A stretch of 64,000 nucleotides of DNA from Paraeggerthella sp964369725. GTDB taxonomy: Bacteria; Actinomycetota; Coriobacteriia; Coriobacteriales; Eggerthellaceae. This document shows, one piece after another, positions 42,261 to 51,927 of the stretch (positions within the stretch are counted from its first letter, which is position 1; each line of letters begins with the position of its first letter). Both the position numbers and the translations under genes were made by a program. The notes under the pieces were generated by a model. The model did no database searches and was not told where the DNA came from. It worked only from the letters and a program-made list of their open reading frames with translations. Where the stretch lies: the NCBI GenBank assembly GCA_964369725.1, contig CAYJGC010000002.1, positions 1 through 64,000 on the forward strand. Reading direction: 5' to 3'.

Positions 42261-42297
42261 TATAATCGAAAATCTCAACAAAATTGAAGTTTTGTTG
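42261..42297 (+). promoter_or_regulatory. -10 element and inverted repeat ahead of coaX
   Basis: TATAAT at 42261-42266 is followed 9 bp later by CAACAAAA-TTGAAG-TTTTGTTG (42276-42297), perfect 8-bp arms. Its place just after the transcription start suggests an operator or leader hairpin. No convincing -35 was seen. Confidence 0.45.
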
Positions 42298-42328
42298 GTA
42301 GTCAGACTAAAAAGAAAGGCAACTATTC

Positions 42329-43123
42329 GTGACTGATATACGCAAAGAACAGCCTTTGGTAATGCTAGCGGCAGATGTAGGAAACTCTTTCACTGATCTT
42401 GGATTATTTGTTGAGGAGCGTCTGATTGCTCGCTGGACGGTAACTACGCCAGATCGCATAACAGCAGATGAGGCTCAAAGCTGCATACGCTCATTTTTGA
42501 AAACAACTGAAGAAAAGGTAGTGCTCAATGGTGCTATTGTAGCGAGTGTTGTGCCAACTCTTACCAACGCATGGAAGCATGCTTTGTATACGGTAACAAA
42601 AAGCCGTCCTTTAGTGGTCGGGCCTGGTTTAAAAACGGGAATTAAAATGCGCTACAATGACCCCGGAGAACTTGGTGCAGATAGAATCGCTGGCTTGACT
42701 GCTGCTTTAGCAAAGTATGAAGCACCTTTTGTGTTAGTTGATCTAGGGACGAGTACGAATCTAGAAGTCGTAGATAGCCAGGGAGTATTCCTTGGAGGTA
42801 TTATCGCTCCCGGTCTGCATCTTTCCGCTCAAGCGCTTAATAAAGAAGCTGCTCGTTTAGCTATGGTTGAGGTTAAAGCTCCTAATTCGGTATTGGGGAA
42901 AAATACCCGTGAAGCCATGCAGTCAGGTATCGTCTTTGGTGAAATGGCACGAATTGAGGGTTTGGTCAAACTAATCTGGGAAGAATTAGGCTATACTACG
43001 AAAATTATTTTTACTGGGGAAGAAGCTGTGTTACTATCTCAACTTTCTCATTTTGATGCGACAGTTAACGAAACCTTATTGCTGGAAGGTTTGCAAAAAC
43101 TATACGTTCGAAATAGAAAGTAG
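42329..43123 (+). CDS. coaX: Type III pantothenate kinase
   Basis: 264 residues. CoaX phosphorylates pantothenate, the first step of CoA synthesis. AADVGNSFTDLGLF binds phosphate; GPGLKTGIKMRYNDPGELGADRIAG and VDLGTSTNLEVVD...GGIIAPGL are the type III motifs (the family usually has GTATT; here GTSTN). GTG start preceded by AAAGAAAGG. Pantothenate kinase demand is tied to the CoA-heavy metabolism elsewhere in the window. Confidence 0.93.
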   Translation: MTDIRKEQPLVMLAADVGNSFTDLGLFVEERLIARWTVTTPDRITADEAQSCIRSFLKTTEEKVVLNGAIVASVVPTLTNAWKHALYTVTKSRPLVVGPGLKTGIKMRYNDPGELGADRIAGLTAALAKYEAPFVLVDLGTSTNLEVVDSQGVFLGGIIAPGLHLSAQALNKEAARLAMVEVKAPNSVLGKNTREAMQSGIVFGEMARIEGLVKLIWEELGYTTKIIFTGEEAVLLSQLSHFDATVNETLLLEGLQKLYVRNRK

Positions 43124-43253
43124 TTTAAGGAAAACAGAGTGAATATTTGTAAGCCATAACTGCAAGGGTAACCACTAATATTCTCTGAGTTGAATTCAGA
43201 TCCTCAGACTACAGAATTCTTGATGTGAAGAAATAACTTGTGAAAGGGTAGTG

Positions 43254-44582
43254 ATGAAAAAAGGTAATGCATGGGCACTCTTGCCTATAGGAGTTTTTTT
43301 AGTACTTTATTTGGGGTTGGGAGTCCTTTTTGAGTATGTTTTGGCTATTCCGATGGGCTTTTATAGTATTCCCATTGTTGTAGTATTTCTTGTTGCCTTG
43401 GTTGTGGCTTGTCTCCAAAACAGGAAACTTTCATTTGATGAAAAACTCACCTTTATGGGTCGTGGAATAGGAGACAAGACTATTGTTACCATGATTTTGA
43501 TTTTCATGGCAGCAGGTGTTTTCGTTGGAACAGTGGGACGTGACAGTGCAGAAAGCGTTGCATATTTCATGCTTTCAGTTGTTCCTGCCGAATATTCGGT
43601 TGTAGTACTTTTTGTTGTAAGTTGCTTTGTGTCTTTGTCTATGGGAACTTCGGTAGGAACAATAACGCTGATTACTCCCATTGCTGTGGCGGTATCTGTA
43701 GCCTCAGGTTTTAGTATGCCCTTATGTATAGCCGCAGTTATGAGTGGAGCTATGTTTGGGGATAATTTGTCGTTCATTTCAGATACTACGATAGCTTCTT
43801 GTCAGGGGCAGGGCTGTAAAATGCAAGATAAGTTCAAGGAGAACTTTAAAATTGCTCTGCCTGCAGCAATAGTAGCTTTGATTGTGTTTTTAGTCATGTC
43901 CTTTAATTCTGGAATTACGGGTATGGTTTCGCCTGAATACGACTTAGTACAGTTGATACCTTATATCATTGTTTTGGTTGGCGGTATTATAGGAATCAAT
44001 GTTTTTGTGGTCTTGTTATTGGGTATCTTGTCGGGTTCAATCATTATGGTTATCACGGGCGCAACCGCCCCAGTAGATTTATTTGCGAGCATGGGTTCAG
44101 GTGCGGCAGGAATGTTTGAAACAACGATGGTTGCCATTTTGGTTAGTGCTATATGTGCACTTATACGCGAATACGGTGGATTTGCGGTGTTACTCAACGG
44201 AATTAAACGGGTCTTTAAAAGTAAAAAAGGTGGTCAAGTTGGTATTGGTGTATTAGTTGGTGCGATGGATATTGCAACCGCTAACAATACAGTCGCAATT
44301 GTTATGGCAAATCCTATTGCTTCAGATATGGCGAAAACCTACGGTATTTCTAAGCGTAAAACTGCTTCGTTGTTGGATACATTTTCTTGTGTTATGCAGG
44401 GTCTTTTACCTTACGGTGCTCAGATGTTGGTTGCCATTGCTGCCGCCGCCGAATTGGGACATGCAGTATCTGCTTTTGAGATAATACCCCTCATGTTTTA
44501 TCCCTTCTTTTTGCTTCTGAGCTTACTAGTCTTTATCTTTTTAGTACCTGATAAATCGGACAAGCAGGAGCAATCGAGCTAA
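43254..44582 (+). CDS. nhaC: NhaC-family Na+/H+ antiporter
   Basis: 442 residues, about 11 hydrophobic segments. Family motifs include SMGTSVGTITLITPIAV, MSGAMFGDNLSFISDTTIASCQGQG and DIATANNTVAIVMANPIA. NhaC proteins expel Na+ (or exchange organic anions) for pH and Na+ homeostasis. This could supply the Na+ gradient for SstT. AAAGGGTAGTG precedes the ATG at 43254. It is monocistronic with a strong terminator. Specificity within the family is uncertain. Confidence 0.87.
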   Translation: MKKGNAWALLPIGVFLVLYLGLGVLFEYVLAIPMGFYSIPIVVVFLVALVVACLQNRKLSFDEKLTFMGRGIGDKTIVTMILIFMAAGVFVGTVGRDSAESVAYFMLSVVPAEYSVVVLFVVSCFVSLSMGTSVGTITLITPIAVAVSVASGFSMPLCIAAVMSGAMFGDNLSFISDTTIASCQGQGCKMQDKFKENFKIALPAAIVALIVFLVMSFNSGITGMVSPEYDLVQLIPYIIVLVGGIIGINVFVVLLLGILSGSIIMVITGATAPVDLFASMGSGAAGMFETTMVAILVSAICALIREYGGFAVLLNGIKRVFKSKKGGQVGIGVLVGAMDIATANNTVAIVMANPIASDMAKTYGISKRKTASLLDTFSCVMQGLLPYGAQMLVAIAAAAELGHAVSAFEIIPLMFYPFFLLLSLLVFIFLVPDKSDKQEQSS

Positions 44583-44634
44583 AGTGCTCTTAAAGTTTCA
44601 GTCTGTATAAAGAATAGATTGAAGTATTATCAAA

Positions 44635-44666
44635 AGGCTCGCCTGAATAACGCAGGCGAGCCTTTC
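44635..44666 (+). terminator. Terminator of nhaC
   Basis: Arms AAAGGCTCGCCTG / CAGGCGAGCCTTT with a 6-nt loop, between convergent nhaC and the phosphodiesterase gene. Confidence 0.9.
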
Positions 44667-44717
44667 TTGATGGTGATGAGTCCAAACTCTCAAATAGCTA
44701 GCATGAGAAGGCGTATC

Positions 44718-45266
44718 TTAGTTCCAGGTGCCTTTTTGAAGTTCTTTGCCTTCTAACGTTTTGAGAGTAAACCAAGTGCCATCAAACGTGGCATAGCTTG
44801 CAGTTCCATCTTTAGGGATTGAAATACTTCCTGGGTTTACAAAGAAAACTCCGTCGCGGTTACTGAGGGTTTTTATGTGGGTGTGTCCTGACAAAAAGGC
44901 ACTTCCTGGTTTTAAAGCTGGTGGATCTTCAACTGTTTTGCCTGCAATATGACCGTGCGTTAGATATAAAAGATGGTCGTTAGACTCAATAAGACCATAG
45001 TCTGCAAGGCAGGGGAAATTGAGAACCATCTGGTCAACTTCAGAGTCACAGTTTCCACGAACTGCGATAATTTTATCTGCAAGCGGATTAAGTAGTGCTA
45101 GGACTTCTTTTGGTGAGTACCCTTCAGGTAAGTCGTTGCGAGGACCGTGATAGAGAATGTCTCCTAATAAAATTATTCGATCAGCTGCTTCGGCTTCAAT
45201 CCGACAGATAAGCTTTCTTACCGCTGGCGCGCTTCCATGGATATCTGATGCAATGATATATTTCAT
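44718..45266 (-). CDS. yfcE: YfcE/MJ0936-type metallophosphodiesterase
   Basis: 182 residues. Calcineurin-like motifs are complete: ASDIHGS, LLGDILYHGPRND, RGNCDSEVD, THGH and SGHTHIK, supplying both metal sites. Relatives hydrolyse phosphodiesters in vitro with unknown physiological substrate. ATG at 45266 follows AAAGGAATACCT. It lies 35 bp downstream of dgt, probably in one transcript. Confidence 0.92.
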   Translation of the reverse strand: MKYIIASDIHGSAPAVRKLICRIEAEAADRIILLGDILYHGPRNDLPEGYSPKEVLALLNPLADKIIAVRGNCDSEVDQMVLNFPCLADYGLIESNDHLLYLTHGHIAGKTVEDPPALKPGSAFLSGHTHIKTLSNRDGVFFVNPGSISIPKDGTASYATFDGTWFTLKTLEGKELQKGTWN

Positions 45267-45301
45267 AGGTATTCCTTTCATACGTTAAGAGATTGTTTCG
45301 G

Positions 45302-46531
45302 CTAGTTAAAAAGATCGTCGCAGTAACTACGAGTAATAATGCTCATATTTTTCTCGGGAAATATATGTTTGTATAGTGAGGTGAAGTAACTGTCTGTCAT
45401 TGAGGCAATATAGTCAACAACTATTTGATTAGGCTCAGTTTTAAGGTACTCCTGCGTAGATATTGTACGCGATTTTGCAACTAAATTTGAAACATGGTGT
45501 TTAAAAATCGGAGAATTCTCGTTGTTGGTGAGAAGATCATCAAGAAGCTTTTGATATAAATTTTCAAACATTTCTTCAATTATATTGCCATGCTCAGCCG
45601 TTAGGCCTTCTTGTTCGTAAATAAGTTCGTAGTTTTGTGCTTTTGCTTGTTTAAGGTCTGAAAATATTTGGTCACTCATAGCTATATAATTTTTGCCATA
45701 ACTATTGTTGACAATATCTACCGTAAGGTTATGTATGATGCGCGCATTACTTTTTCCCATAACGGTGCTTTTAAAGGGGGAATATGACGAGATTGCTCCC
45801 ATGTCAATAGCATCTTGGCGATCTTTTCCAATATACGCAATCATGTCACTCACGCGCACTACACAACCCTCAAGCGTTGAGGGGCAGAGCATTTTGATTG
45901 CTTTTTGATCTGAATTGCATGTTTCTACCAGCTCATCGAGTTTCGCGAAGGTGGAGGTATTCCCTAAACGGAGCTTTTGTTGTGCAAACTCGCCGTTGTG
46001 ACATAAAACCCCGTCGAGCGTTTGTAGGCTCATGTTTCGGCGGTAAAGTTGGTCGAGGACGCGCACTGAATGAACGTTGTGGTTGAAGTAGCGTCCTGTA
46101 CGATTGAAGTAGCTTTTGTTTAAATATTTTTCGCCTGCGTGTCCAAAAGGAGTATGACCTAAATCGTGGCCAAGCGCGATGGCTTCAATTAGTTCAGCGT
46201 TGAGTCCAAGGAGCGAACCGATTCCTCGGGCTATTCGGCTAACGAGTTGAACATGTAGGCCGCGTCGAGAAATATCGTCGTTTTCTACAAAAGAAAAGAC
46301 TTGCGTTTTGTCGGCATATCGATTGTAGGCAGGCACATTAAGAATCTTTTCAATATCGCGAGCAAAGGCTGGACGCGTTAGTGTTGCTTGGTCATGTATG
46401 TTTTCATCACGGCGTTGAATATTATCGTCTGAAAAGGAATAGGGATTCTTCCAATTTGAAACTCGGTTAGTAATAATCTCAGATGCAACCGCGGGATGTA
46501 GTTCTAAGTAGGGAATATGATTGTCTAGCAT
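45302..46531 (-). CDS. dgt: dGTPase-like HD-domain triphosphohydrolase
   Basis: 409 residues. HD-domain metal residues lie in RRGLHVQLVSRIAR and ALGHDLGHTPFGHAGE; RDEN.HDQATLTRPAFARDIEKIL upstream is typical of Dgt N termini. It would split dGTP (or other dNTPs) to nucleoside and triphosphate, controlling dNTP pools. The C-terminal HD-associated region begins about residue 310. The ATG at 46531 follows AGGAAATCAC. Substrate specificity is not proven by sequence. Confidence 0.88.
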   Translation of the reverse strand: MLDNHIPYLELHPAVASEIITNRVSNWKNPYSFSDDNIQRRDENIHDQATLTRPAFARDIEKILNVPAYNRYADKTQVFSFVENDDISRRGLHVQLVSRIARGIGSLLGLNAELIEAIALGHDLGHTPFGHAGEKYLNKSYFNRTGRYFNHNVHSVRVLDQLYRRNMSLQTLDGVLCHNGEFAQQKLRLGNTSTFAKLDELVETCNSDQKAIKMLCPSTLEGCVVRVSDMIAYIGKDRQDAIDMGAISSYSPFKSTVMGKSNARIIHNLTVDIVNNSYGKNYIAMSDQIFSDLKQAKAQNYELIYEQEGLTAEHGNIIEEMFENLYQKLLDDLLTNNENSPIFKHHVSNLVAKSRTISTQEYLKTEPNQIVVDYIASMTDSYFTSLYKHIFPEKNMSIITRSYCDDLFN

Positions 46532-46722
46532 GTGATTTCCTTAGTGTGCATGTGTCTGTGTAGGTGTATTTCTTTGTCGAGTATTGTAGCGCATAAGCTC
46601 ATTCCATGCGCGTAAGCGCGATATGCGGAAGTTTTCTTATAAGAAATTTTGCGTAGTAAGATTTGTGATTCTAGGATTTCCTTAGGTTATACTATAAGGA
46701 AATTGTTACGGAAGGATAGCCT

Positions 46723-46914
46723 TTGAAACATAGAGAAACTATTTATGCGGTAATTGCGGTGTTGTCTTTTGTAGCCATGGCAGCCACGCTGATTTGGACT
46801 TTTTCTACCGCAGAGGGTGGGGAAGTAAGTATCCGTGACCTTGGTCCAACTATTGCTTTGGCAATGCTATTTTTTGTCAATGTTATTTTAGCTAAGCAAA
46901 ATAAGCGACGCTAA
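46723..46914 (+). CDS. Small two-helix membrane protein upstream of dnaG
   Basis: 63 residues, family not recognised. Two hydrophobic helices (about 8-28 and 40-58) with a short acidic loop and a basic end (KQNKRR). TTG start, supported by GGAAGGAT 5 bp upstream. It lies 9 bp before dnaG, implying co-transcription. It could be a small membrane adaptor; function unknown. Confidence 0.65.
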   Translation: MKHRETIYAVIAVLSFVAMAATLIWTFSTAEGGEVSIRDLGPTIALAMLFFVNVILAKQNKRR

Positions 46915-46923
46915 GGGTATTGT

Positions 46924-48798
46924 ATGGCTGGTTTTAGTGAGGATGATATCCAAAAAGTACGTGCATCAAGCGACCTTCTTAGTGTTATGGGAGAACGAGT
47001 TGCTGTAAAGCAACGTGGACGTGATTTTTGGTGTTGCTGTCCTTTGCATAATGAAAAAACACCTTCACTCAGAATTGATACTGATCTTCAGCTTTGGCAT
47101 TGTTTTGGATGTGGTGAGGGTGGCGATGTTTTTAGTTTCATTATGAAAACAGAAGATTTGAGTTTTCCTGAAGCAGTGCGCCGTCTCGCAGAACGCGCTC
47201 ATATTGAATTGTCTGAAGAAGGTGGAGGGCGAAGGGTAACCTCGAATGCAAAACTTCGCCTTAAACAGGTGTGTAAAGCTGCATCAGATTATTACCATGT
47301 TCAGCTTATGCGTAATCCCTCGCCAGAAGCAAATGCGGCACGCGAGTATTTATCAACACGTAAATTGGGTGGATCGGTGCCTAGATTGTGGCATTTAGGA
47401 TACGCGCCGGGGCGTGGTAACCTTGTACGTCATCTTGCATCTGCAGGTTTTACTTCTGATGAGATGATGAGCGCAAATGTGGCAGTGGCTGGGAAAGGAC
47501 AAAAACTACGAGACCGTTTTTACAATCGTATTATGTTTCCAATTTTTGATCCTCAGGGCGATTGTATAGCGTTTGGTGGTCGCGTGGTGGGCAAGGGGGA
47601 GCCAAAATATCTTAACACGCAAGAAACCCCTTTATTTCATAAGTCACAAGTTCTGTATGGGCTTGACAAGGCTAAATCTGCAATGGCGGCTAGCGGTGTT
47701 GCTGTTGTAACTGAGGGATACACCGATGTCATTGCTCTTCATGAAGCGGGAATTAAAAATACCGTTGCCACGTTAGGCACAGCTCTTACTTTGCGCCATA
47801 TACGTTTGATTTCAAGGCACGCTCAACACCGTATTGTGTATCTGTTTGACGGCGATGCTGCAGGTCAGCGGGCTGCGGATAGAGCGCTTGCTTTTATCGA
47901 TGAAAGTATGACGCCTGAAGCAGGTCGAACCAAAACAGAATTGTGTGCCGTTATGCTTCCTGACAATATGGATCCAGCCGATTATGTCGCCCGATTCGAT
48001 GGAGCTGCTTTGCAAGATCTTATCGATAAAGCACAACCCCTGCTTTCTTACGGTATTGAGCGGCGCCTTACTCAGTATGATTTAACAAAAGCTGAAGGTA
48101 GATCACTTGCACTGCGTGAAACATTGTCGATACTTGCCCCTATTAAGAATTCACTTCTGGCGCGTGATTATGCAATCCAAATAGCGAGTCGCTGTAGGGC
48201 TCGCGAAGAAGATGTGTTAACTCAGCTAGAAAAGTTGCAGGCTCCCCGTAATGGTGAGGACTTAAATGATGCTGGGCCAACACGGGTTTCTCACCATGTA
48301 TCTTCACTTCCAGTGAAGCGTCAACAGAGGACACAGATTTCCCAGGCTGAAAAAAACCGACGTCGTTTTGAGCGACAGCTGCTTACCTTAGTAATTCGCT
48401 ATCCTGAAATGGGTATACAGTATGCTGACACCTTGCTTCAGACAAATTGGCACACAAAGGCTCACGAACATATTGCAGAGGTAATTTTATCGGTATTGGA
48501 AGACAATCCCGCAGCGGAGCCTGCGCAAATTGTCACTTGTCTTGGCCAGTCTATTCCTGCGGCAATTAATTCAATTACAGCAGGGATGACAGAAGCGATT
48601 GAAGATCCTGCTAAATTAGCTAAATTTCTTGTTGAGGAGCTTGGAATTGGGGATATGGAAGATGCGATAGCTACTTTGAAATCTCAAATGGCACAATCTG
48701 AAACTATTTCACCGGATGACTATGAAATTATTTTTGAAGCGGTGGCTGGTATGCAACAAGATTTAACACGTTTAAAAACTGCGCATGTTCACCTCTAA
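46924..48798 (+). CDS. dnaG: DNA primase
   Basis: 624 residues. The CHC2 zinc finger is at Cys39, His42, Cys60, Cys63; the RNA polymerase domain follows with FGGR and the Toprim motifs EGYTDVIAL and YLFDGDAAGQRAADRAL. The C-terminal about 150 residues form the helicase-interaction domain. It makes RNA primers for lagging-strand synthesis. Near-consensus start with TTGT before the ATG; no strong ribosome-binding site, so coupling to the small upstream gene is likely. Confidence 0.96.
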   Translation: MAGFSEDDIQKVRASSDLLSVMGERVAVKQRGRDFWCCCPLHNEKTPSLRIDTDLQLWHCFGCGEGGDVFSFIMKTEDLSFPEAVRRLAERAHIELSEEGGGRRVTSNAKLRLKQVCKAASDYYHVQLMRNPSPEANAAREYLSTRKLGGSVPRLWHLGYAPGRGNLVRHLASAGFTSDEMMSANVAVAGKGQKLRDRFYNRIMFPIFDPQGDCIAFGGRVVGKGEPKYLNTQETPLFHKSQVLYGLDKAKSAMAASGVAVVTEGYTDVIALHEAGIKNTVATLGTALTLRHIRLISRHAQHRIVYLFDGDAAGQRAADRALAFIDESMTPEAGRTKTELCAVMLPDNMDPADYVARFDGAALQDLIDKAQPLLSYGIERRLTQYDLTKAEGRSLALRETLSILAPIKNSLLARDYAIQIASRCRAREEDVLTQLEKLQAPRNGEDLNDAGPTRVSHHVSSLPVKRQQRTQISQAEKNRRRFERQLLTLVIRYPEMGIQYADTLLQTNWHTKAHEHIAEVILSVLEDNPAAEPAQIVTCLGQSIPAAINSITAGMTEAIEDPAKLAKFLVEELGIGDMEDAIATLKSQMAQSETISPDDYEIIFEAVAGMQQDLTRLKTAHVHL

Positions 48799-48910
48799 TT
48801 TATGTAGCTTTAGATATCTGCTAGACAAGCACTTAAAGTTTCCGGAAAATGAGAGAGGAATGTTCTAAAGGTGCTCATCACACCTTATTTTTAATAGAAA
48901 GTTGTTCAGA

Positions 48911-49441
48911 ATGACTACTATTGTTCAGTCTCCTCATCCCGTTTTATCTCAGGTGAGTGATCCTTGCGATTTAAAGGATAAAAGTTTAAAACGTTTAGCA
49001 AAGCAAATGATAAAAGCAATGTATTGTAATGATGGATGCGGATTAGCCGCTCCCCAAGTTGGCGTTGCAAAACGCGTAGTTGTGATCGATTGTAGCGGTT
49101 CGGAAGAGCAAAACCCGGAGGTGTTGATAAATCCCGTATTGGTAGAGACACAAGGTGAGCCTGTCGTAGAGTGCGAAGGATGTTTGTCGGTTCCGGGTAT
49201 TCAAGTTCCCATAGCACGGCCGCCTTTTGCAAAAGTAAGGTATTACGATCTAGAAGGTCAAGAGTGGGAGATAGAGGGCGATGGGTTACTAGGACGATGC
49301 TTACAGCATGAGTTAGATCATCTCGATGGGGTGACCATGCTTGAAAAGTGTGATCCTTTGGCGCGTGTTCAAGCCCTTCATGATTATGATATTGCAGTAA
49401 AATCTGGAGCAAAACCAGGTCAAACGTCGCTTTCTTCTTAG
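48911..49441 (+). CDS. def: Peptide deformylase
   Basis: 176 residues. All three motifs are present: GCGLAAPQVG (residues 42-51), EGCLS (89-93) and QHELDHLDG (132-140), giving Cys91, His133 and His137 as Fe2+ ligands and Glu134 as catalyst. It removes the formyl group from nascent proteins. The ATG at 48911 is chosen over the TTG/ATG nine bases upstream. It is followed by fmt, which installs the formyl group. Confidence 0.96.
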   Translation: MTTIVQSPHPVLSQVSDPCDLKDKSLKRLAKQMIKAMYCNDGCGLAAPQVGVAKRVVVIDCSGSEEQNPEVLINPVLVETQGEPVVECEGCLSVPGIQVPIARPPFAKVRYYDLEGQEWEIEGDGLLGRCLQHELDHLDGVTMLEKCDPLARVQALHDYDIAVKSGAKPGQTSLSS

Positions 49442-49451
49442 GGGTGAAAAC

Positions 49452-50414
49452 GTGAGAATCGTATTTATGGGAACACCTCATCTCGCAGCTTGTGTTTTAG
49501 AAAGCTTGACACATCTTCATGAAGTGGTGGCCGTGTACACACGACCTGACGCGGTTCGAGCTCGAGGAAAAAAACTCGATCCGTCACCAGTAAAGCTCAT
49601 GGCGCAAAAGCACAATCTCCCTGTGTTTACACCTAAAACTTTATGTGATGATAGTGTTTGTGAAGAGCTTGCAGCTTTTAATGCGGACGTATTCTGTGTC
49701 GCAGCATATGGAGCAATTCTTCCGCAAAATATCCTAAACCTACCCTCGCACGGTTGCTTAAATGTGCACGCATCGCTTTTGCCTCGTTGGCGCGGTGCGG
49801 CACCTATTGAGCGCGCTATTTTAGCAGGTGATTCGATGGCTGGCGTGTGTATTATGAAGATGGAAGCAGGACTCGATACTGGTGATTATTGTGTAAATCG
49901 CGCTACCGATATTGCAGAGAAAAGCACTCAGGAGCTTACTGAAGAGCTTGCAGATTTAGGTGCAAGTGCACTTTTGACAGCGTTGGCCCATCTTGAAGCT
50001 GATCATGCATTGTGGACTATTCAGGATGAATCGCAAGTAACCTATGCTAAGAAAATTGAAAAAGGGGAGTTGGATATACGCTTGGATGACTCTTCAATAA
50101 TGGCTCAACGGAAAGTAAGGGCTTCAAGTGAAGCTCATCCTTCACGTTTAGTCGTTGCTGAGCGTTTTGTAACGGTTCTTAAAATCAATGTACCTGACGT
50201 AGCGTTAGCACAAGAAGTATTAGAAAATTCTTTGCCAGGTGATGTTGTGTACAAAAACAAACGCCTCTTCCTCGTTCTTAAAGATGCAGCTATTGAGATA
50301 GACAGTCTCAGGCCGGACGGTAAGCAGTCTATGGATGCCAAGTCATTTGCTGCGGGAATTCAGGGTATTAAATCGGAAAAATTTGTATGGAGAGCGAGCA
50401 GCGATGTCATCTAG
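49452..50414 (+). CDS. fmt: Methionyl-tRNA formyltransferase
   Basis: 320 residues. N-terminal formyltransferase fold: MRIVFMGTPHLAACVLESL, and LNVHASLLPRWRGAAPIERAIL with the catalytic Asn-His pair and loop, then ETGD-like EAGLDTGDY. The C-terminal OB-fold is at about 205-315. It formylates initiator Met-tRNA. GTG start with AGGGGTGAAAAC upstream, 10 bp after def; overlaps rsmB by 11 bp. Confidence 0.95.
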   Translation: MRIVFMGTPHLAACVLESLTHLHEVVAVYTRPDAVRARGKKLDPSPVKLMAQKHNLPVFTPKTLCDDSVCEELAAFNADVFCVAAYGAILPQNILNLPSHGCLNVHASLLPRWRGAAPIERAILAGDSMAGVCIMKMEAGLDTGDYCVNRATDIAEKSTQELTEELADLGASALLTALAHLEADHALWTIQDESQVTYAKKIEKGELDIRLDDSSIMAQRKVRASSEAHPSRLVVAERFVTVLKINVPDVALAQEVLENSLPGDVVYKNKRLFLVLKDAAIEIDSLRPDGKQSMDAKSFAAGIQGIKSEKFVWRASSDVI

Positions 50415-51849
50415 TATTACTGCGGGAAGCCACGACCACACTGAAAGCGAACAAACAGGATATCGGGGCTCTTTACAAAAAGAGAAAGCGACTCGCTCCA
50501 AAGCAAGTCCTGCACGTCTCGCTGCACTAGAGGTCGTTCGTACTGTTCGCGAAAGAGATGCGTATGCGCAAGACATTCTTGCAACGGTGGTAGACTCGTC
50601 GAATCTGCCATTAGAAGAACGTTCATTTGCAACGAAACTTGCTCTGGGTGTGGTGAGTTCTCAGGGTACTCTCGATGAGGTTTTAAATCGAGCACTAAAT
50701 AAACCAACGGATATAAAAGCAAATGTGCGCGATGCGATGCGTATAAGTACGTATGAGATTATTTTTTTGAGTAAGTCTTCTCATGCGGCAGTAGATCAAG
50801 GTGTTGAGCTTGTTCGTCAGGTTGCGCCCAAAGCTGCTGGGTTGGCTAATTCAGTTTTACGTAAAGTTGTTAATTTGCGTAATTCTTTCCCGTTTGGGGA
50901 TCCTCGCAGTGATATTGAAGCTCTGTTTCGCTTACAGGCTTTTCCGAGCTGGCTAGGACAGAAGCTTGTTAGCGATTTAGGTGTAGCTGAAACGCTTGAC
51001 TTCATGAGAGCCTCTAATGAGCCAGCGCCTTTGTATGTGGCTTCAAACGAAATTAAAACAACTGACGAGAATGTTAGGTCTGTTTTTGAAGCAGCAGATG
51101 AGATAGCTACACCCGTCATTTTGCACGATAAGCAAGTTCCGGGGTGCTTTCGTATTTTAGATTCTAAAGCACTACTACTGCCTCAAATAAAGCAATTATT
51201 TTCACAAGGTAAAATACTTGTCTCTGATGCGTCTTCACAGATGATAGCGACCTCGCTTTTTAGCGACAGTCAACCAATGTCCTTTCTTGAAATTGGAGCT
51301 GGTCGCGCTACAAAAACCATCCTAATTCAAAGTGCATCGCAGCGTACTTGGGGCACCCAGATAGAAAATTACGTAACATTAGACAATCATCATTTTAAAA
51401 CGAAACTCCTTAAAGAGCGAGTTGACCGCTATGGAGTGAAGGTTTCACAAGCTTTGACGGGTAACGCCTGTAAACTTGATCAAGTTGTAGGGGAAACTCA
51501 CTTTGATGTTATCTTTATTGATGCCCCATGCTCGGGATTAGGTACGTTGCGTAGGCATCCAGAAATTCGTTGGCGCATTCAGAGTAAAGACTTTGTAGGT
51601 TTTGCGCAAACGCAGCTTGCTATGCTTAAATCAGCTGCGCAGCACGTTGCTCTTGGAGGTGTGCTTGCGTATGCAACCTGTACTGTTGCTCATGAAGAGA
51701 ATACCGGAGTTGCTCTTGCTTTTTTAAAAAGCGAAGAAGGAAAAGCCTACCAATTGTTGCCTGTGTTAGGAAAGTCTTGCCTCGCAACTAAGCTCGTTAC
51801 CGAATCCCCGGACGCACATTTTCTCGTACGCTTCGTCCGCACCTTGTAA
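50404..51849 (+). CDS. rsmB: RsmB/Sun-type 16S rRNA (cytosine-5) methyltransferase
   Basis: 481 residues. An N-terminal NusB-like domain (about 40-165) precedes the NOP2/Sun catalytic domain. The methyl-transfer cysteines lie in DAPCSGLGTLRRHPEIRW and YATCTVAHEENTG. The SAM-binding motif I reads FLEIGAGRATKT, not the usual VLDLCAAPGGKT, so glycine-rich loop residues differ although the terminal Lys-Thr is retained. Start ATG at 50404, inside the end of fmt; the SD is weak. Def-fmt-rsmB form one operon. Confidence 0.93.
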   Translation: MSSSITAGSHDHTESEQTGYRGSLQKEKATRSKASPARLAALEVVRTVRERDAYAQDILATVVDSSNLPLEERSFATKLALGVVSSQGTLDEVLNRALNKPTDIKANVRDAMRISTYEIIFLSKSSHAAVDQGVELVRQVAPKAAGLANSVLRKVVNLRNSFPFGDPRSDIEALFRLQAFPSWLGQKLVSDLGVAETLDFMRASNEPAPLYVASNEIKTTDENVRSVFEAADEIATPVILHDKQVPGCFRILDSKALLLPQIKQLFSQGKILVSDASSQMIATSLFSDSQPMSFLEIGAGRATKTILIQSASQRTWGTQIENYVTLDNHHFKTKLLKERVDRYGVKVSQALTGNACKLDQVVGETHFDVIFIDAPCSGLGTLRRHPEIRWRIQSKDFVGFAQTQLAMLKSAAQHVALGGVLAYATCTVAHEENTGVALAFLKSEEGKAYQLLPVLGKSCLATKLVTESPDAHFLVRFVRTL

Positions 51850-51927
51850 CATGTTAAAATCGAGAATATCAGGCATATCTATTACATGGGTAATAATAAT
51901 TAAGCTTGCCAAACGAAAGGAAGAGGA

